From Aurantimicrobium photophilum (GTDB taxonomy: Bacteria > Actinomycetota > Actinomycetes > Actinomycetales > Microbacteriaceae), in assembly GCF_003194085.1 (NCBI RefSeq), contig NZ_CP023994.1:682001-746000 (forward strand): a DNA stretch of 64,000 nucleotides, in the 5' to 3' direction. The notes beneath the pieces are model-generated. The model worked only from the letters and a program-made list of their open reading frames with translations, had not been told where the DNA came from and did no database searches. Position 1 is the stretch's first letter; each line of letters begins with the position of its first letter. Below are positions 33,044 through 42,798 of the stretch, piece by piece. Position numbers and translations under genes: made by a program.

Positions 33044-36010
33044 GTGGCACTATCGCGCACTCAGCTCGCTAAGGCCGGTTTCACCGACCTTAGTGAAGCT
33101 CTCGTTCAACTAGAAAAGGTTTGTGAACTCACCGGTGGTGATGCTGAGCTCATTCTGCGTTCCATCCACAACAGTGCCGATCCAGATCGAGCAATTAGCT
33201 GGTTATTGCGACTGAGTCAGTCTGATACTGCCCTTAAAGCGGTGAAGAAACTTCTCGGTGACGAAGGGGCAACTACCCGGCTTTTGAGCATTCTGGGTGG
33301 CTCCAAGGGGCTTGCAGAGTTCATTGAACGTCATCCCCACACACTGGCTTTCTTCCACGATGAACCAGGTCTGCCTGGTGATCAAGAAAAGATGCGTGCC
33401 ACATTGCTTAAAAGTGTGGGAGCAGCAAAGGGTTTTGCGAAGAGCGGTGGGGATGCGGCACGTGATGCGTTGCGTATTCACTACCGTGAGCTCTTGCTCA
33501 AGATTGCGATCTGGGACCTCGGGCATGAGGATCCTCTCCACCAGATTGAGTGGGTAACTGGCTCTCTGTCCGATATTGCCGGCGGTGCATTGGAGGCAGG
33601 CCTCGCTATTGCTCGAACCGAGGTGGCAGAGAATTTCTCCACTGATGACGTTGCCCTGGTTGATCTCGCCATCATCGGTATGGGTAAGTGCGGTGCGAGG
33701 GAGCTGAACTATCTCAGTGACGTGGATGTAATCTATGTCGGCGCATCTCTAGATGAAGAGAAGTTGCCCACCGATAAGGCGCTGACTATCGCCACGCGTC
33801 TTGCTCAGCACACCGCCCGAGCTATTTTTGAAGTGTCCAAAGAGCCAGGACTCTGGGAAGTCGATGCCAATCTGCGTCCTGAGGGTAAAGATGGTGCGCT
33901 GGTGCGTACCCTTGACTCGCACCTGGCCTATTACGACCGCTGGGCAAAAGATTGGGAGTTTCAGGCTCTGCTCAAGGCGCGACCACTTGCTGGAAGCAAA
34001 GAACTGGGTGAGCAGTATGTTGCCTCGGTTGCTCCCAAGGTGTGGTCAAGTGCGAGCCGTTCCAACTTTGTGGAACAGGTTCAGCGCATGCGCGAACGCG
34101 TCACCGAAAACATCCCCGGTGATGATGTTGAGTATCAAATCAAGCTAGGCCCTGGTGGTCTGCGAGACATCGAATTCACTGTTCAGTTGCTACAGCTCGT
34201 GCATGGTCTCGTCGATGACAGTGTTCACACCAAGGGCACACTGGAATCTCTAACCCGCCTGTCTGAAGCCGGATATGTCGGCCGTGACGAAGCACAGTCA
34301 TTCGCTGACAACTATCGCTTCCTGCGTTTACTGGAACACCGCATGCAATTGCGGGATCTTTCCAGGACTCACCTGATGCCCCGTGACGAGGAAGGGCAGC
34401 GCGTTCTTGCCCGCGCCACGGGCCTGTGGCACACCGCGGAAGAAGTGGTGTCTCAGTGGCAGCAAACCAAACTCGACGTTCGTGAGTTGCATGAGCGCCT
34501 GTTCTATAGGCCGCTATTGGCGGCAGTAGCCAAGCTGCCTGAAGAAACTCACCAGCTGACCAATGACCAGGCTGAAGCACGCCTCGCAGCAATTGGTTTC
34601 CGTGACCCACAAGGCTCTCTCAAGCACATTGCTGCACTCACGAACGGTGTCTCTCGCCGTGCTGCGATTCAACGTGCGCTCCTACCGGTGATGTTGCAAT
34701 GGCTTTCTGAGGGCGCCAACCCTGACCATGGTCTGCTCACCTTCCGTTTGCTCAGTGAACAGCTGGGGGAGTCGCACTGGTTCTTGAGGATGTTACGTGA
34801 CTCTGCAGGTGCTGCCAAGCGCTTGACACAGGTGTTGAGTGGTTCGCGATACGTCTCTGACCTGATGGAGCTCATCCCCGAATCTGCGGCGTGGTTCGAC
34901 GGAGATGAGGAGCTTGCCCCTACCCCGCAAGAAGTTTTAGAGGCAGAGGTGTTAGCAATCCTTGCGCGTCACCACGAAGATGATGACGCAGCACGTAAGG
35001 CTGTTCGCTCCATGCGTCGACGTGAGGTTCTGCGCCTTGCAATCGGCGGAATCCTTGGAGTGGTCACCATTGACCAGATCAGCCAGGGCTTAAGCGATGT
35101 CACCACAGCAGCACTCAACGGTTATTTAGGAATTGCTCTGCGAGAAGCAGAACATAACCCAGAGTTCGCCGTGATTGCGATGGGGCGTTATGGCGGTCAA
35201 GAACTCGGTTTCGACAGCGATGCAGATGTGATTTACGTCTACCGCCCCACAGCAGAGTGTTCAGGTGAACAGGCCCAAAAGCGTGCAGAACGCATTGTCT
35301 TGCGTATCAAGGAACTTGTGGAAGATCCTCGCCTTCCCTTCGACATTGACACCGACCTCCGTCCTGAGGGCAAGAACGGTGCTATCGCCCGTTCACTGGA
35401 CTCCTACGCCGCCTATTACGCCAGGTGGTCGTTGATGTGGGAAGCACAAGCACTCCTCCGTGCTCGTGCTGTGTTGGGCCCTGAAAAGCTTCAGAAAGAC
35501 ATGATGACGCTCATCGATAGAGTTCGATATCCCGAGGGCATCAGCGTGGAAGATGTGCGAGAGATCCGCCGGATCAAGGCACGTGTTGAAGCAGAACGTC
35601 TTCCTCAAGGAGCTGATCCTGCACGGCACGTGAAGTTAGGCCGCGGCTCGCTCAGTGATGTGGAGTGGACGGTGCAGCTGTTGCAACTGCAATACGCCCA
35701 CAAGTATCCCTCGCTTCACACAACCTCGTCCGTGAAAGCACTTCGTGCAGCTGTTGAGGCGGGACTTATTGCTGAAGTAGATGCACAAAAACTAATTGAT
35801 GCGTGGATCTTTGCTTCACGTGTGCGTTCCGGAATCACGATTTGGGCAGACAAAGCAACCGACGTGCTTCCTCAGGACACCCGTGATCTTGAGGGCATTG
35901 CTCGACTTCTGAATTACCCACCCGGTTCTGCATCACGCTTAGAAGAGGATTACCTTTCGATTACGCGCCGTGCCCGACAGGTCGTCGAACGCGTGTTCTT
36001 TGATTTCTAG
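33044..36010 (+). CDS. glnE: Glutamine synthetase adenylyltransferase/deadenylylase
   Basis: 988 residues with GTG start. Two nucleotidyltransferase domains are visible: GMGKCGARELNYLSDVDVIY (about 207-226) and AMGRYGGQELGFDSDADVIY (about 710-730), each followed by a GlnD-PII-type helical part. The two halves add and remove AMP on the Tyr of glutamine synthetase in response to nitrogen status. The likely target is GlnA1, encoded convergently next door. Confidence 0.96.
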   Translation: MALSRTQLAKAGFTDLSEALVQLEKVCELTGGDAELILRSIHNSADPDRAISWLLRLSQSDTALKAVKKLLGDEGATTRLLSILGGSKGLAEFIERHPHTLAFFHDEPGLPGDQEKMRATLLKSVGAAKGFAKSGGDAARDALRIHYRELLLKIAIWDLGHEDPLHQIEWVTGSLSDIAGGALEAGLAIARTEVAENFSTDDVALVDLAIIGMGKCGARELNYLSDVDVIYVGASLDEEKLPTDKALTIATRLAQHTARAIFEVSKEPGLWEVDANLRPEGKDGALVRTLDSHLAYYDRWAKDWEFQALLKARPLAGSKELGEQYVASVAPKVWSSASRSNFVEQVQRMRERVTENIPGDDVEYQIKLGPGGLRDIEFTVQLLQLVHGLVDDSVHTKGTLESLTRLSEAGYVGRDEAQSFADNYRFLRLLEHRMQLRDLSRTHLMPRDEEGQRVLARATGLWHTAEEVVSQWQQTKLDVRELHERLFYRPLLAAVAKLPEETHQLTNDQAEARLAAIGFRDPQGSLKHIAALTNGVSRRAAIQRALLPVMLQWLSEGANPDHGLLTFRLLSEQLGESHWFLRMLRDSAGAAKRLTQVLSGSRYVSDLMELIPESAAWFDGDEELAPTPQEVLEAEVLAILARHHEDDDAARKAVRSMRRREVLRLAIGGILGVVTIDQISQGLSDVTTAALNGYLGIALREAEHNPEFAVIAMGRYGGQELGFDSDADVIYVYRPTAECSGEQAQKRAERIVLRIKELVEDPRLPFDIDTDLRPEGKNGAIARSLDSYAAYYARWSLMWEAQALLRARAVLGPEKLQKDMMTLIDRVRYPEGISVEDVREIRRIKARVEAERLPQGADPARHVKLGRGSLSDVEWTVQLLQLQYAHKYPSLHTTSSVKALRAAVEAGLIAEVDAQKLIDAWIFASRVRSGITIWADKATDVLPQDTRDLEGIARLLNYPPGSASRLEEDYLSITRRARQVVERVFFDF

Positions 36011-36028
36011 CTCACTGTTGAGTTAACG

Positions 36029-36062
36029 AAGAAAGCCACTGCCTTGCGGCAGTGGCTTTCTT
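36029..36062. terminator. Bidirectional terminator between glnE and glnA1
   Basis: A perfect 15-bp stem, AAGAAAGCCACTGCC / GGCAGTGGCTTTCTT, with loop TTGC. A-rich and T-rich edges serve both converging genes. TTAACGAAGAAAGCC at its left (36023-36037) recurs at two other terminators of the window. Confidence 0.92.
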
Positions 36063-36082
36063 GTGAGTGTCCTCTAGAGCGA

Positions 36083-37507
36083 TTAGACGCCGTAGTAGAG
36101 CTCGAACTCGAAGGGGTGAGGACGCAACGAGAGAGGCTTGATTTCGTTGTCGCGCTTGTACGAAATCCAGGTCTCAATGAGGTCCTTGGTGAACACGTTG
36201 CCCTGCAGGAGGAATTCGTGGTCTGCTTCGAGAGCCTGGAGAGCGTGCTCCAGCGACTCAGGAACCTGAGGAATGTTCTTTGCTTCCTCGGGTGGCAGTT
36301 CGTAGAGGTCCTTGTCCACGGGCTCGTGAGGCTCGATACGGTTCTTGATTCCGTCGAGACCAGCCATCATCTGTGCAGCGAATGCGAGGTAAGGGTTACC
36401 AGAAGCATCAGGTGCACGGAACTCGATGCGCTTTGCCTTGGGGTTGTTACCGGTCAAGGGGATGCGGATCGCAGCGGAACGGTTACCAGCAGAGTAAACG
36501 AGGTTTACGGGAGCTTCGTAACCAGGAACCAGGCGGTGGTAAGAGTTCACGGTTGGGTTGGTGAATGCGAGCACAGCACCTGCGTGCTTGAGCAGACCAC
36601 CGATGTACCAACGTGCAACGTCAGAGAGACCGCCGTAGCCGTTCTCGTCGTAGAACAGGGGCTTGCCGTCGTTCCACAGCGACTGGTGGGTGTGCATACC
36701 CGAACCGTTGTCACCGAAGAGAGGCTTTGGCATGAAGGTTGCGGTCTTGCCCCACTCGTTAGCGGTGTTCTTGACGATGTACTTGAACTTCAGGATGTCA
36801 TCTGCAGCCTTGACCATGGTGTCGAAGCGGTAGTTGATTTCACCCTGACCTGCGGTACCAACCTCGTGGTGGCTGCGCTCGAGGATGAGGCCTGCGTTGA
36901 TGAGCTTGAGGCAGATGTCATCGCGGAGATCAGCGTGCTGGTCAACGGGGGAGACGGGGAAGTAACCGCCCTTGTAGGGGGTGGTGTTTCCGAGGTTTCC
37001 GCCTTCGATCTTCTTGCCGGAGTTCCAGGGAGCTTCAGAAGAGTCAATCTTGTAGAAGGAGGTCTGCTGGTTTACTTCGTAACGTACGTCATCGAAGATG
37101 AAGAACTCTGCTTCAGGAGCGAAGAAAGCGGTGTCAGCGATACCGGTCGAAGCAAGGTACTTCTCAGCCTTCTTAGCAACCTGACGGGGGTCACGGTGGT
37201 AGATCTCACCGGTACGTGGGTTGTAGATGTCGAAGAGCATAACGAGAGTGCGCTCGGTGCGGAACTCGTCGATGTAGCAAGTGGTGGGGTCTGGGATGAG
37301 CTGCATGTCCGACTCGTGGATCGAGGCGAAGCCACGGATCGACGAACCATCGAACATCTGGCCGACAGTGAAGAATTCTTCGTCAACAGTCGAGGCGGGG
37401 ATATTGAAGTGCTGCTGAACACCGGGAAGGTCGGTGAAGCGGATGTCAAGGAACTTTACGTCAGTGTCCTTGATGAACTTCAGAACCTCAGAGGAATCTT
37501 TGAACAT
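36083..37507 (-). CDS. glnA1: Glutamine synthetase I, adenylylatable
   Basis: 474 residues from ATG 37507; the open frame to 37615 crosses the operator region. GSI patterns are complete ([40 protein letters not shown]) and DLYELPPEE near residue 400 carries the Tyr that GlnE adenylylates. This is the main nitrogen-assimilating enzyme. A canonical GlnR operator lies upstream at 37583-37620. Confidence 0.96.
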   Translation of the reverse strand: MFKDSSEVLKFIKDTDVKFLDIRFTDLPGVQQHFNIPASTVDEEFFTVGQMFDGSSIRGFASIHESDMQLIPDPTTCYIDEFRTERTLVMLFDIYNPRTGEIYHRDPRQVAKKAEKYLASTGIADTAFFAPEAEFFIFDDVRYEVNQQTSFYKIDSSEAPWNSGKKIEGGNLGNTTPYKGGYFPVSPVDQHADLRDDICLKLINAGLILERSHHEVGTAGQGEINYRFDTMVKAADDILKFKYIVKNTANEWGKTATFMPKPLFGDNGSGMHTHQSLWNDGKPLFYDENGYGGLSDVARWYIGGLLKHAGAVLAFTNPTVNSYHRLVPGYEAPVNLVYSAGNRSAAIRIPLTGNNPKAKRIEFRAPDASGNPYLAFAAQMMAGLDGIKNRIEPHEPVDKDLYELPPEEAKNIPQVPESLEHALQALEADHEFLLQGNVFTKDLIETWISYKRDNEIKPLSLRPHPFEFELYYGV

Positions 37508-37582
37508 GCTTAGATAGCTCCAAATTAGATGGAATAAAGCGGTTACGTGAGTGCAACCTTGGAACCAATGTACGAGTCTTGC

Positions 37583-37620
37583 GTTGCGTAGCTGTATCGC
37601 AATTGTTTCCACCATGTTAC
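37583..37620 (-). promoter_or_regulatory. GlnR-type operator of glnA1
   Basis: Read on the minus strand the order is GTAAC-n6-GAAAC-n6-GATAC-n6-GCAAC. This is the a-site/b-site arrangement of actinobacterial GlnR boxes (GTnAC-n6-GAAAC, repeated at 22 bp): the first half-site pair is perfect and the second has one mismatch in each part. It starts about 75 bases upstream of the glnA1 ATG. Confidence 0.8.
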
Positions 37621-37648
37621 AGGCTTTCAGGCGCGTAAACTCAGGGGT

Positions 37649-38098
37649 ATGGCTTCAGAACCGAAACGACCCGATTTGCCCATGAGTCGCTATCCCGGAG
37701 AACGTTTGGGACTGCCTGAATCAGGTCCACAATCTGTGGGTCGAGTAGGCCGTCGTTTTGCCGCCATTACGGTGGACTGGGTCATTTCTGCCCTGGTGTT
37801 GATGTTGATATCTGGGCGTGATTACCTCACCATTTCGTCCACTGCAGCAGGACAATTGCAACTACTTGGCGTTTTTGTCGCCCTGCAAATTCTTTCCATT
37901 TGGGCAATTGGCGGAAGCATGGGACACCGTTTGCTGGGCTTATTCGTGGTCAATGTCCATGGCGGGAGCCTGACCTGGTGGCGACCTATTGCGCGAAGCG
38001 TTTTGCTTGCTCTTGTCGTGCCGGCACTGGTGTGGGATTCAGATCAGCGAGGATTCCACGACAAGATCGCAGGGACATTGCTACTCAAGTCCAGATAA
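37649..38098 (+). CDS. RDD-family membrane protein
   Basis: 149 residues with four hydrophobic stretches. The first helix starts after [13 protein letters not shown] (the Arg and first Asp of the RDD name), and [17 protein letters not shown] near the C-terminus carries the last Asp. Actinobacteria usually encode such a protein between glnA1 and DUF4191, as here. Function is not established; some relatives are ion antiporters. TAAACT at 37636-37641 lies at -13 to -8 of the ATG, which suggests a leaderless mRNA. Confidence 0.85.
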   Translation: MASEPKRPDLPMSRYPGERLGLPESGPQSVGRVGRRFAAITVDWVISALVLMLISGRDYLTISSTAAGQLQLLGVFVALQILSIWAIGGSMGHRLLGLFVVNVHGGSLTWWRPIARSVLLALVVPALVWDSDQRGFHDKIAGTLLLKSR

Positions 38099-38101
38099 AG
38101 A

Positions 38102-38135
38102 AATCCGGCCCACTCGAGGAGTGGACCGGATTGTT
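38102..38135. terminator. Terminator between the RDD and DUF4191 genes
   Basis: Stem AATCCGG(C)CCACTC / GAGTGG(A)CCGGATT with one internal mismatch and loop GAG, followed by GTTGTTGG. It lies between two converging genes. Confidence 0.8.
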
Positions 38136-38143
38136 GGGCAACT

Positions 38144-38839
38144 TTAGCGTGCGCGTGAAGGGCGAACCTTGTAAGGGTCAATTCCCTTGGGGATAGGAAC
38201 GTTGGTTCCCAGCGACGCCAGACGGTTAGAGACGACACGAACCTCGCTCTTGGTCAATGCAGGCTTGATCTTGGTTAGCTGCCAGCCGAGCTTGTAGAGC
38301 TTGACGGATTCTTCATCCGGCCCCACGGTCAAGACAGTGATGGGTACGTTGGGGAGAATCTTTGCAGTCTTACGCTTCTCGTCGTCAACGAGACGCTGTG
38401 TGCGAGAAATAGGTCCTTCAGCGATGAGGGCAACACCACCGCGGCCGACGGCACGGTAAATTGCATCCTTGGTTTTCGCGTTGATAGCTACAGGCATTTC
38501 TTCAGCAATCCAGCTGCGCTTGAGAGCAGATTTGATGACTGCACCAACGGCTCCGGGCTGACCCTCCAGCTGGGAATATGCAGCACGTTCCGCTCGTCGA
38601 CCCAAAACAATCAAGCCGATCAGCAAACCGAGCATGACGCCGACAATGATCCAGATGACGAGAGTGAAGACGTTACCGCCACTAAGAATGAGACCTGCAG
38701 CTACGCCGGCTCCGGTGGGGAGTAAGAATGCCAGCAGGAGTAATCCAACAACACTCTTGTCGTAACGACGGGTCATCTGGAAGACCTGCCACATCTGAGC
38801 TAGACGTGAAGATCCCTTGGGTTTTTTCGTTCGTGCCAT
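38144..38839 (-). CDS. DUF4191 membrane protein
   Basis: 231 residues. Two membrane helices (about 30-51 and 57-80) are followed by a cytoplasmic domain with GRRAERAAYSQLEGQPGAVG and RGGVALIAEGP, the DUF4191 signature. It follows lipA, a link conserved in actinobacteria. Function unknown. Confidence 0.88.
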   Translation of the reverse strand: MARTKKPKGSSRLAQMWQVFQMTRRYDKSVVGLLLLAFLLPTGAGVAAGLILSGGNVFTLVIWIIVGVMLGLLIGLIVLGRRAERAAYSQLEGQPGAVGAVIKSALKRSWIAEEMPVAINAKTKDAIYRAVGRGGVALIAEGPISRTQRLVDDEKRKTAKILPNVPITVLTVGPDEESVKLYKLGWQLTKIKPALTKSEVRVVSNRLASLGTNVPIPKGIDPYKVRPSRAR

Positions 38840-38907
38840 GGAGAAAACAATACCTATCGTGGAGAGGTTTGGATGACCACCACGGGGGAGATCACCTCAA
38901 AGAAAAA

Positions 38908-39888
38908 CTAAACGGCTTGGGAGAAACCCAGTTCGGCATCAGCTAAGTGGCTGAGGCTTTCAGGGATTTCACGGCCCTTAGCGCGCATGGACTGTGCATA
39001 AAGACGGCCAGCGCGGTAGGAAGAGCGCACAAGGGGTCCAGAGAGGACGCCGAGGTAACCAATAGCTTCTGCCTCGTCCTTGAGCTCAACGAACTCTTCT
39101 GGGTGAACCCAGCGGTCAACAGGCATGTGACGGGCACTGGGGCGCAAGTACTGCGTGATGGTGATGATGTCAGTACCAGCGTCATAAAGGTCCTGGAGTG
39201 CCTGGCTGACTTCCTCACGGGTTTCGCCCATGCCCAAGATCAAGTTCGACTTGGTGATCATGCCTGCGTTGCGACCTTGGGTCAGAACATCGAGTGAACG
39301 CTCATAGGTGAACGCAGGGCGAACACGCTTGAAGATGCGTGGCACTGTTTCTACGTTGTGAGCAAATACCTCAGGTGCGGCATCGAAGACCTGCTTGAGG
39401 TGATCGGGGTTGCCGGAGAAGTCAGGAACAAGGATCTCCACACCCGTGTTGGCATTCTGCTGGTGAATCTGACGAATGGTCTCGGCGTAGAGCCACGCGC
39501 CTTCGTCTTCGAGGTCATCTCGGGCCACACCGGTCACAGTGGCATAGCGCAGGTTCATCTGAGCGACGGATTCGCCTACACGACGGGGTTCGTCGCGGTC
39601 GAATGCGTCGGGCTTTCCGGTGTCGATCTGGCAGAAGTCACAACGGCGGGTGCACTGAGATCCACCAATGAGGAAGGTTGCTTCACGGTCTTCCCAGCAT
39701 TCATAGATGTTGGGGCAGCCGGCTTCCTGGCAGACAGTGTGAAGGTCTTCGCTCTTCACCAGTTTCTGGAGCGCCTGATATTCAGGACCCATCTTGGCTT
39801 TGGTGCGAATCCATTCAGGCTTCTTCTCAATAGGAGTTTCGCTGTTACGAACTTCCAAGCGCAGAAGCTTGCGGCCATCAGCTGACAT
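38908..39888 (-). CDS. lipA: Lipoyl synthase
   Basis: 326 residues from ATG 39888, with GAGG before it. Both iron-sulfur motifs are complete: the auxiliary cluster [12 protein letters not shown] and the radical-SAM CTRRCDFC. The C-terminal RSSYRAG supplies the Ser ligand. It inserts two sulfurs into octanoyl-lysine of E2 subunits. The start overlaps the lipB stop by 11 bases, so translation is coupled. Confidence 0.96.
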   Translation of the reverse strand: MSADGRKLLRLEVRNSETPIEKKPEWIRTKAKMGPEYQALQKLVKSEDLHTVCQEAGCPNIYECWEDREATFLIGGSQCTRRCDFCQIDTGKPDAFDRDEPRRVGESVAQMNLRYATVTGVARDDLEDEGAWLYAETIRQIHQQNANTGVEILVPDFSGNPDHLKQVFDAAPEVFAHNVETVPRIFKRVRPAFTYERSLDVLTQGRNAGMITKSNLILGMGETREEVSQALQDLYDAGTDIITITQYLRPSARHMPVDRWVHPEEFVELKDEAEAIGYLGVLSGPLVRSSYRAGRLYAQSMRAKGREIPESLSHLADAELGFSQAV

Positions 39889-40519
39889 GAGCATCCTCAA
39901 AGTAGTGAGTGAAAAGACGTGTAACAACAGGAACAACGTCACCAGGGGTGATGTTTGTTCCCGAAATCTGAGACAAAGTTGTTGCACCAGCATCACGGAT
40001 GCCGCAGGCCACGATGTTCTCGTAGGCCTGAAGAGAATTGTTGCAGTTGATGGCAAAGCCGTGCATCGAGACGCCTTCGCTGATGCGAATGCCAATGGCT
40101 GCAACCTTGTCATAGTTCAGACCACGATTGACCCAGACACCTGAGCGGCCTTCAACGCGTTCACCAGTAACGCCAAACTCCGCGGCAGCGTCGATGAGGA
40201 GTCCTTCAATGGTGCGGACATATGCAACTACGTCCATGGGTTCCTGCAGCTTGGTAATGGGGTATCCCACGAGTTGACCAGGGCCGTGCCACGTGATCTT
40301 TCCACCGCGGTCAACGTCAATGACTTCAGTTCCGTCTACAGGACGCTCAGAGTCTTCGGTGCGCTTGCCCGCCGTGTAAACCGATTGGTGTTCCAAAAGG
40401 AGAAGAGTGTTGGGACGTTCGCCAGAGACCACTTGTTTGTGGATTTCACGCTGTTTTTCCCATGCTTCACGGTAGGGAACTGCGTCATCTCCGAGACCGA
40501 GAATGACGACATCCAACAT
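39878..40519 (-). CDS. lipB: Octanoyltransferase (LipB)
   Basis: 213 residues. The catalytic Lys is in [10 protein letters not shown] and the Cys in NIVACGIRD, with [17 protein letters not shown] as the conserved centre. It moves octanoyl from ACP to lipoyl domains, the step before LipA. TAGACT (40531-40526) lies at -12 to -7 of the ATG and there is no ribosome site, so the mRNA is probably leaderless. Confidence 0.95.
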   Translation of the reverse strand: MLDVVILGLGDDAVPYREAWEKQREIHKQVVSGERPNTLLLLEHQSVYTAGKRTEDSERPVDGTEVIDVDRGGKITWHGPGQLVGYPITKLQEPMDVVAYVRTIEGLLIDAAAEFGVTGERVEGRSGVWVNRGLNYDKVAAIGIRISEGVSMHGFAINCNNSLQAYENIVACGIRDAGATTLSQISGTNITPGDVVPVVTRLFTHYFEDAHVS

Positions 40520-40634
40520 TCTTCAAGTCTACCTTCCGTAAGACACCAGTTCTCCACAGATCTTTTCCCAGAAGCTTGTCCACGACAGCGTCAATACATC
40601 CGTTGTTTGTTGATCCGAATGACATTCTCGGCAC

Positions 40635-41372
40635 ATGGGAACTGTTCAACATCAATACCTCGTTGGATATCAAATAGAGCCAAGCAGTAGTGGTCGTTCA
40701 ATGATGCATGGCACTGCTCATATCGATGGTGTCCCAGTTGAGCATGTTCTTACGGTTTGCTCCCGTCCTGAAAAATACTGTGACGTAGGCCGCAATGCTG
40801 ATGGCGATCTGGTCTGGATCTCTAAGAAGGAGGACCTTGTTACTTCCATTCCGCCTCTCGTGACAGTGCTCGAGCCAGTCCTAGAGTATGACCCTGAAGT
40901 TCAGCCTCCAGAACTCGACAGCGAGCACGAGCTGGGGGAGCGCAGAAGCCTGGTTCTCGCGCTCACAGAAAGAATTTCTCAGAGAAAAAGACTCATGATT
41001 GTTTCGGGATTTGTTAGCGCGTTGTTGGTATTTCTCGGATTGAGTCTCACATCCCAAACGTCCAAGAATGGCGGTTCACTCGAACAGTTGGCCACACCGG
41101 GCTCGAGTGAAACCCCCGTACTGGTTGATCAGCCAACAAAGCCGACGGAGGCAGCGATTGATTTCGTAGTGTCAGGAAAGGTTCCAGGGGTGGTAATCCC
41201 TGAGAATGCTTCTAGAGACTCTCTGCAGGCCACAGTTGTGAGCACAAGTGGAGAGATTGTTTTGGTTGACGTCCAAGCCCAACTCAACGATGGCTTAACG
41301 ACATTCGCCACGCTGCTCCTGCAAAAGAAAGGAACTGCGTGGCGAATTCGTGAGGTGTTTGATCCTCGTTAG
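40635..41372 (+). CDS. Uncharacterised single-pass membrane protein
   Basis: 245 residues from the first ATG; two further ATG codons at residues 23-24 are also possible. The N-terminal half is cytoplasmic and polar (HGTAHIDGVPVEHVL), one membrane helix lies at about 119-139 (LMIVSGFVSALLVFLGLSL), and an outer Ser/Pro linker leads to a domain ending TAWRIREVFDPR, which resembles the small NTF2-like or lipoprotein domains only in outline. No family recognised. It converges on the E2 gene, with 3 bases between stops. Confidence 0.55.
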   Translation: MGTVQHQYLVGYQIEPSSSGRSMMHGTAHIDGVPVEHVLTVCSRPEKYCDVGRNADGDLVWISKKEDLVTSIPPLVTVLEPVLEYDPEVQPPELDSEHELGERRSLVLALTERISQRKRLMIVSGFVSALLVFLGLSLTSQTSKNGGSLEQLATPGSSETPVLVDQPTKPTEAAIDFVVSGKVPGVVIPENASRDSLQATVVSTSGEIVLVDVQAQLNDGLTTFATLLLQKKGTAWRIREVFDPR

Positions 41373-41375
41373 AAC

Positions 41376-42740
41376 TTAGATGCCGAGGTCAGCTTCGAAA
41401 GCACCCTCTTCGAGGCGTTCCTTGATAGCGCCGAGGAAGCGAGCTGCGTCGGCACCATCGATGATGCGGTGGTCGTAGGACAAAGCCAAGTAGACCATCG
41501 AGCGAACAGCGATTACTTCCTGACCTTCAGCCTCAATCACAACGGGACGCTTGGTGACTACACCGGTTCCGAGGATTGCAAGCTGGGGGAGGAAGACCAC
41601 AGGAGTGTCGAAGAGAGCTCCACGAGAACCTGTGTTGGTCAGGGTGAAGGTTCCACCAGCGAGCTCGTCTGGCTGCAGCTTGTTGTCGCGGGTGCGAGCT
41701 GCAACATCAGCGATGGCGATGGAGTACTGAGCGATGTTCAGCTCTCCAGCGTTTTTCACCACAGGGGTGAGGAGGCCGCGCTCGGTGTCAACCGCGATGG
41801 ACACGTTTTCGTGGCCTGGGTAAACAATGTTGTCACCGTCAACAGTTGCGTTGATGATGGGGAAAGCCTTGAGCGCTTCCGTTGCTGCAAGAGCAAAGAA
41901 AGGCATGAAGCTGAGCTTGCCACCGGTTGCAGCAACGAACTGTCCCTGAACGCGCTTACGCAGTTCAGCAATGCGAGTGACGTCAACTTCAACAACGCTG
42001 GTCAGCTGTGCAGTGCTCTGCATGGAGATCACGGCACGCTCTGCAACAACCTTGCGCAGACGAGTCATGGGAACGGTAGTTCCGCGGAGAGGAGACACGG
42101 TCAGCGGGGTGCGAGTCTTTGCAGGAGCTGCAGAAGAACCACCGCGTGCCGAGAGGACATCTTCCTTGCGGATACGTCCACCGATTCCGGTTCCGACGAC
42201 TGCGTTGAGGTCAACGCCGTTTTCGTTTGCAAACTTGCGCACGATGGGTGTGACGTAACCTGCGCCTCCGGAGTGTGCTGGTGCAGCGGGAGCAGCAGGT
42301 GCTGCTACAGGCTGAGGAGCAACAACGGGGGGAGCCACTACTGGAGGTGCTACAACGGGAGCTGCAACAACGGGAGGTGCAACGACTGGTGCTGCTACTG
42401 GCTCAGGAGCTGCAACGGGCTCAGGCACTGCAACGGGCTCTGGAGCAGCTGGTGCTGCGGGAGCCTCAGCGGCTGGTGCCGCAGGAGCTGCGCCAGCACC
42501 GGAACCATCACCGATGTGAGCGAGGACGGTGCCCACGGCAACGGTCTCGTCTTCCTGGACCAGAATTGCTTCCACAACGCCAGAGATAGGCGAAGGGATC
42601 TCGGTGTCAACCTTGTCGGTTGATACTTCGAGTAAAGGCTCATCTACCTCTACGCGGTCACCGACGTTCTTGAGCCACCGGGTAACGGTGCCTTCGGTGA
42701 CGCTTTCACCCAGTGCGGGGAGGCTGACTGACTCGCTCAT
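41376..42740 (-). CDS. sucB: 2-oxoacid dehydrogenase E2 (dihydrolipoamide acyltransferase)
   Basis: 454 residues. One lipoyl domain (1-77, Lys43 in STDKVDTE), a long Ala/Pro/Val linker with PVVAPP repeats (about 80-155), a subunit-binding domain (about 158-200, ending GRIRKEDVLSA) and the catalytic domain with SYDHRIIDGADAARFL (His about 421). It is usually named SucB or DlaT in actinobacteria, where this protein serves as the E2 of pyruvate dehydrogenase. AAGGAG precedes the ATG. It follows lpdA by 58 bases. Confidence 0.92.
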   Translation of the reverse strand: MSESVSLPALGESVTEGTVTRWLKNVGDRVEVDEPLLEVSTDKVDTEIPSPISGVVEAILVQEDETVAVGTVLAHIGDGSGAGAAPAAPAAEAPAAPAAPEPVAVPEPVAAPEPVAAPVVAPPVVAAPVVAPPVVAPPVVAPQPVAAPAAPAAPAHSGGAGYVTPIVRKFANENGVDLNAVVGTGIGGRIRKEDVLSARGGSSAAPAKTRTPLTVSPLRGTTVPMTRLRKVVAERAVISMQSTAQLTSVVEVDVTRIAELRKRVQGQFVAATGGKLSFMPFFALAATEALKAFPIINATVDGDNIVYPGHENVSIAVDTERGLLTPVVKNAGELNIAQYSIAIADVAARTRDNKLQPDELAGGTFTLTNTGSRGALFDTPVVFLPQLAILGTGVVTKRPVVIEAEGQEVIAVRSMVYLALSYDHRIIDGADAARFLGAIKERLEEGAFEADLGI

Positions 42741-42798
42741 GGACTAAATCTCCTTGTTAGCTGCTGCGTTGTTTAGCTTACTAATGCTTGGCCGGTCT

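Noticed and set aside
36044-37513. Long plus-strand open frame of 489 codons
   Set aside because: It lies fully antisense to glnA1 and is composed of Val/Glu-rich shadow sequence without any family pattern.
42300-42470. Tandem repeats that might be a CRISPR or minisatellite
   Set aside because: They code for the Ala/Pro/Val linker of E2 and vary at codon third positions.
41469-42623. Plus-strand open frame of 384 codons
   Set aside because: It is antisense to the E2 gene; the Cys/Ser/Gly-rich translation is a by-product of the Ala/Pro linker codons.
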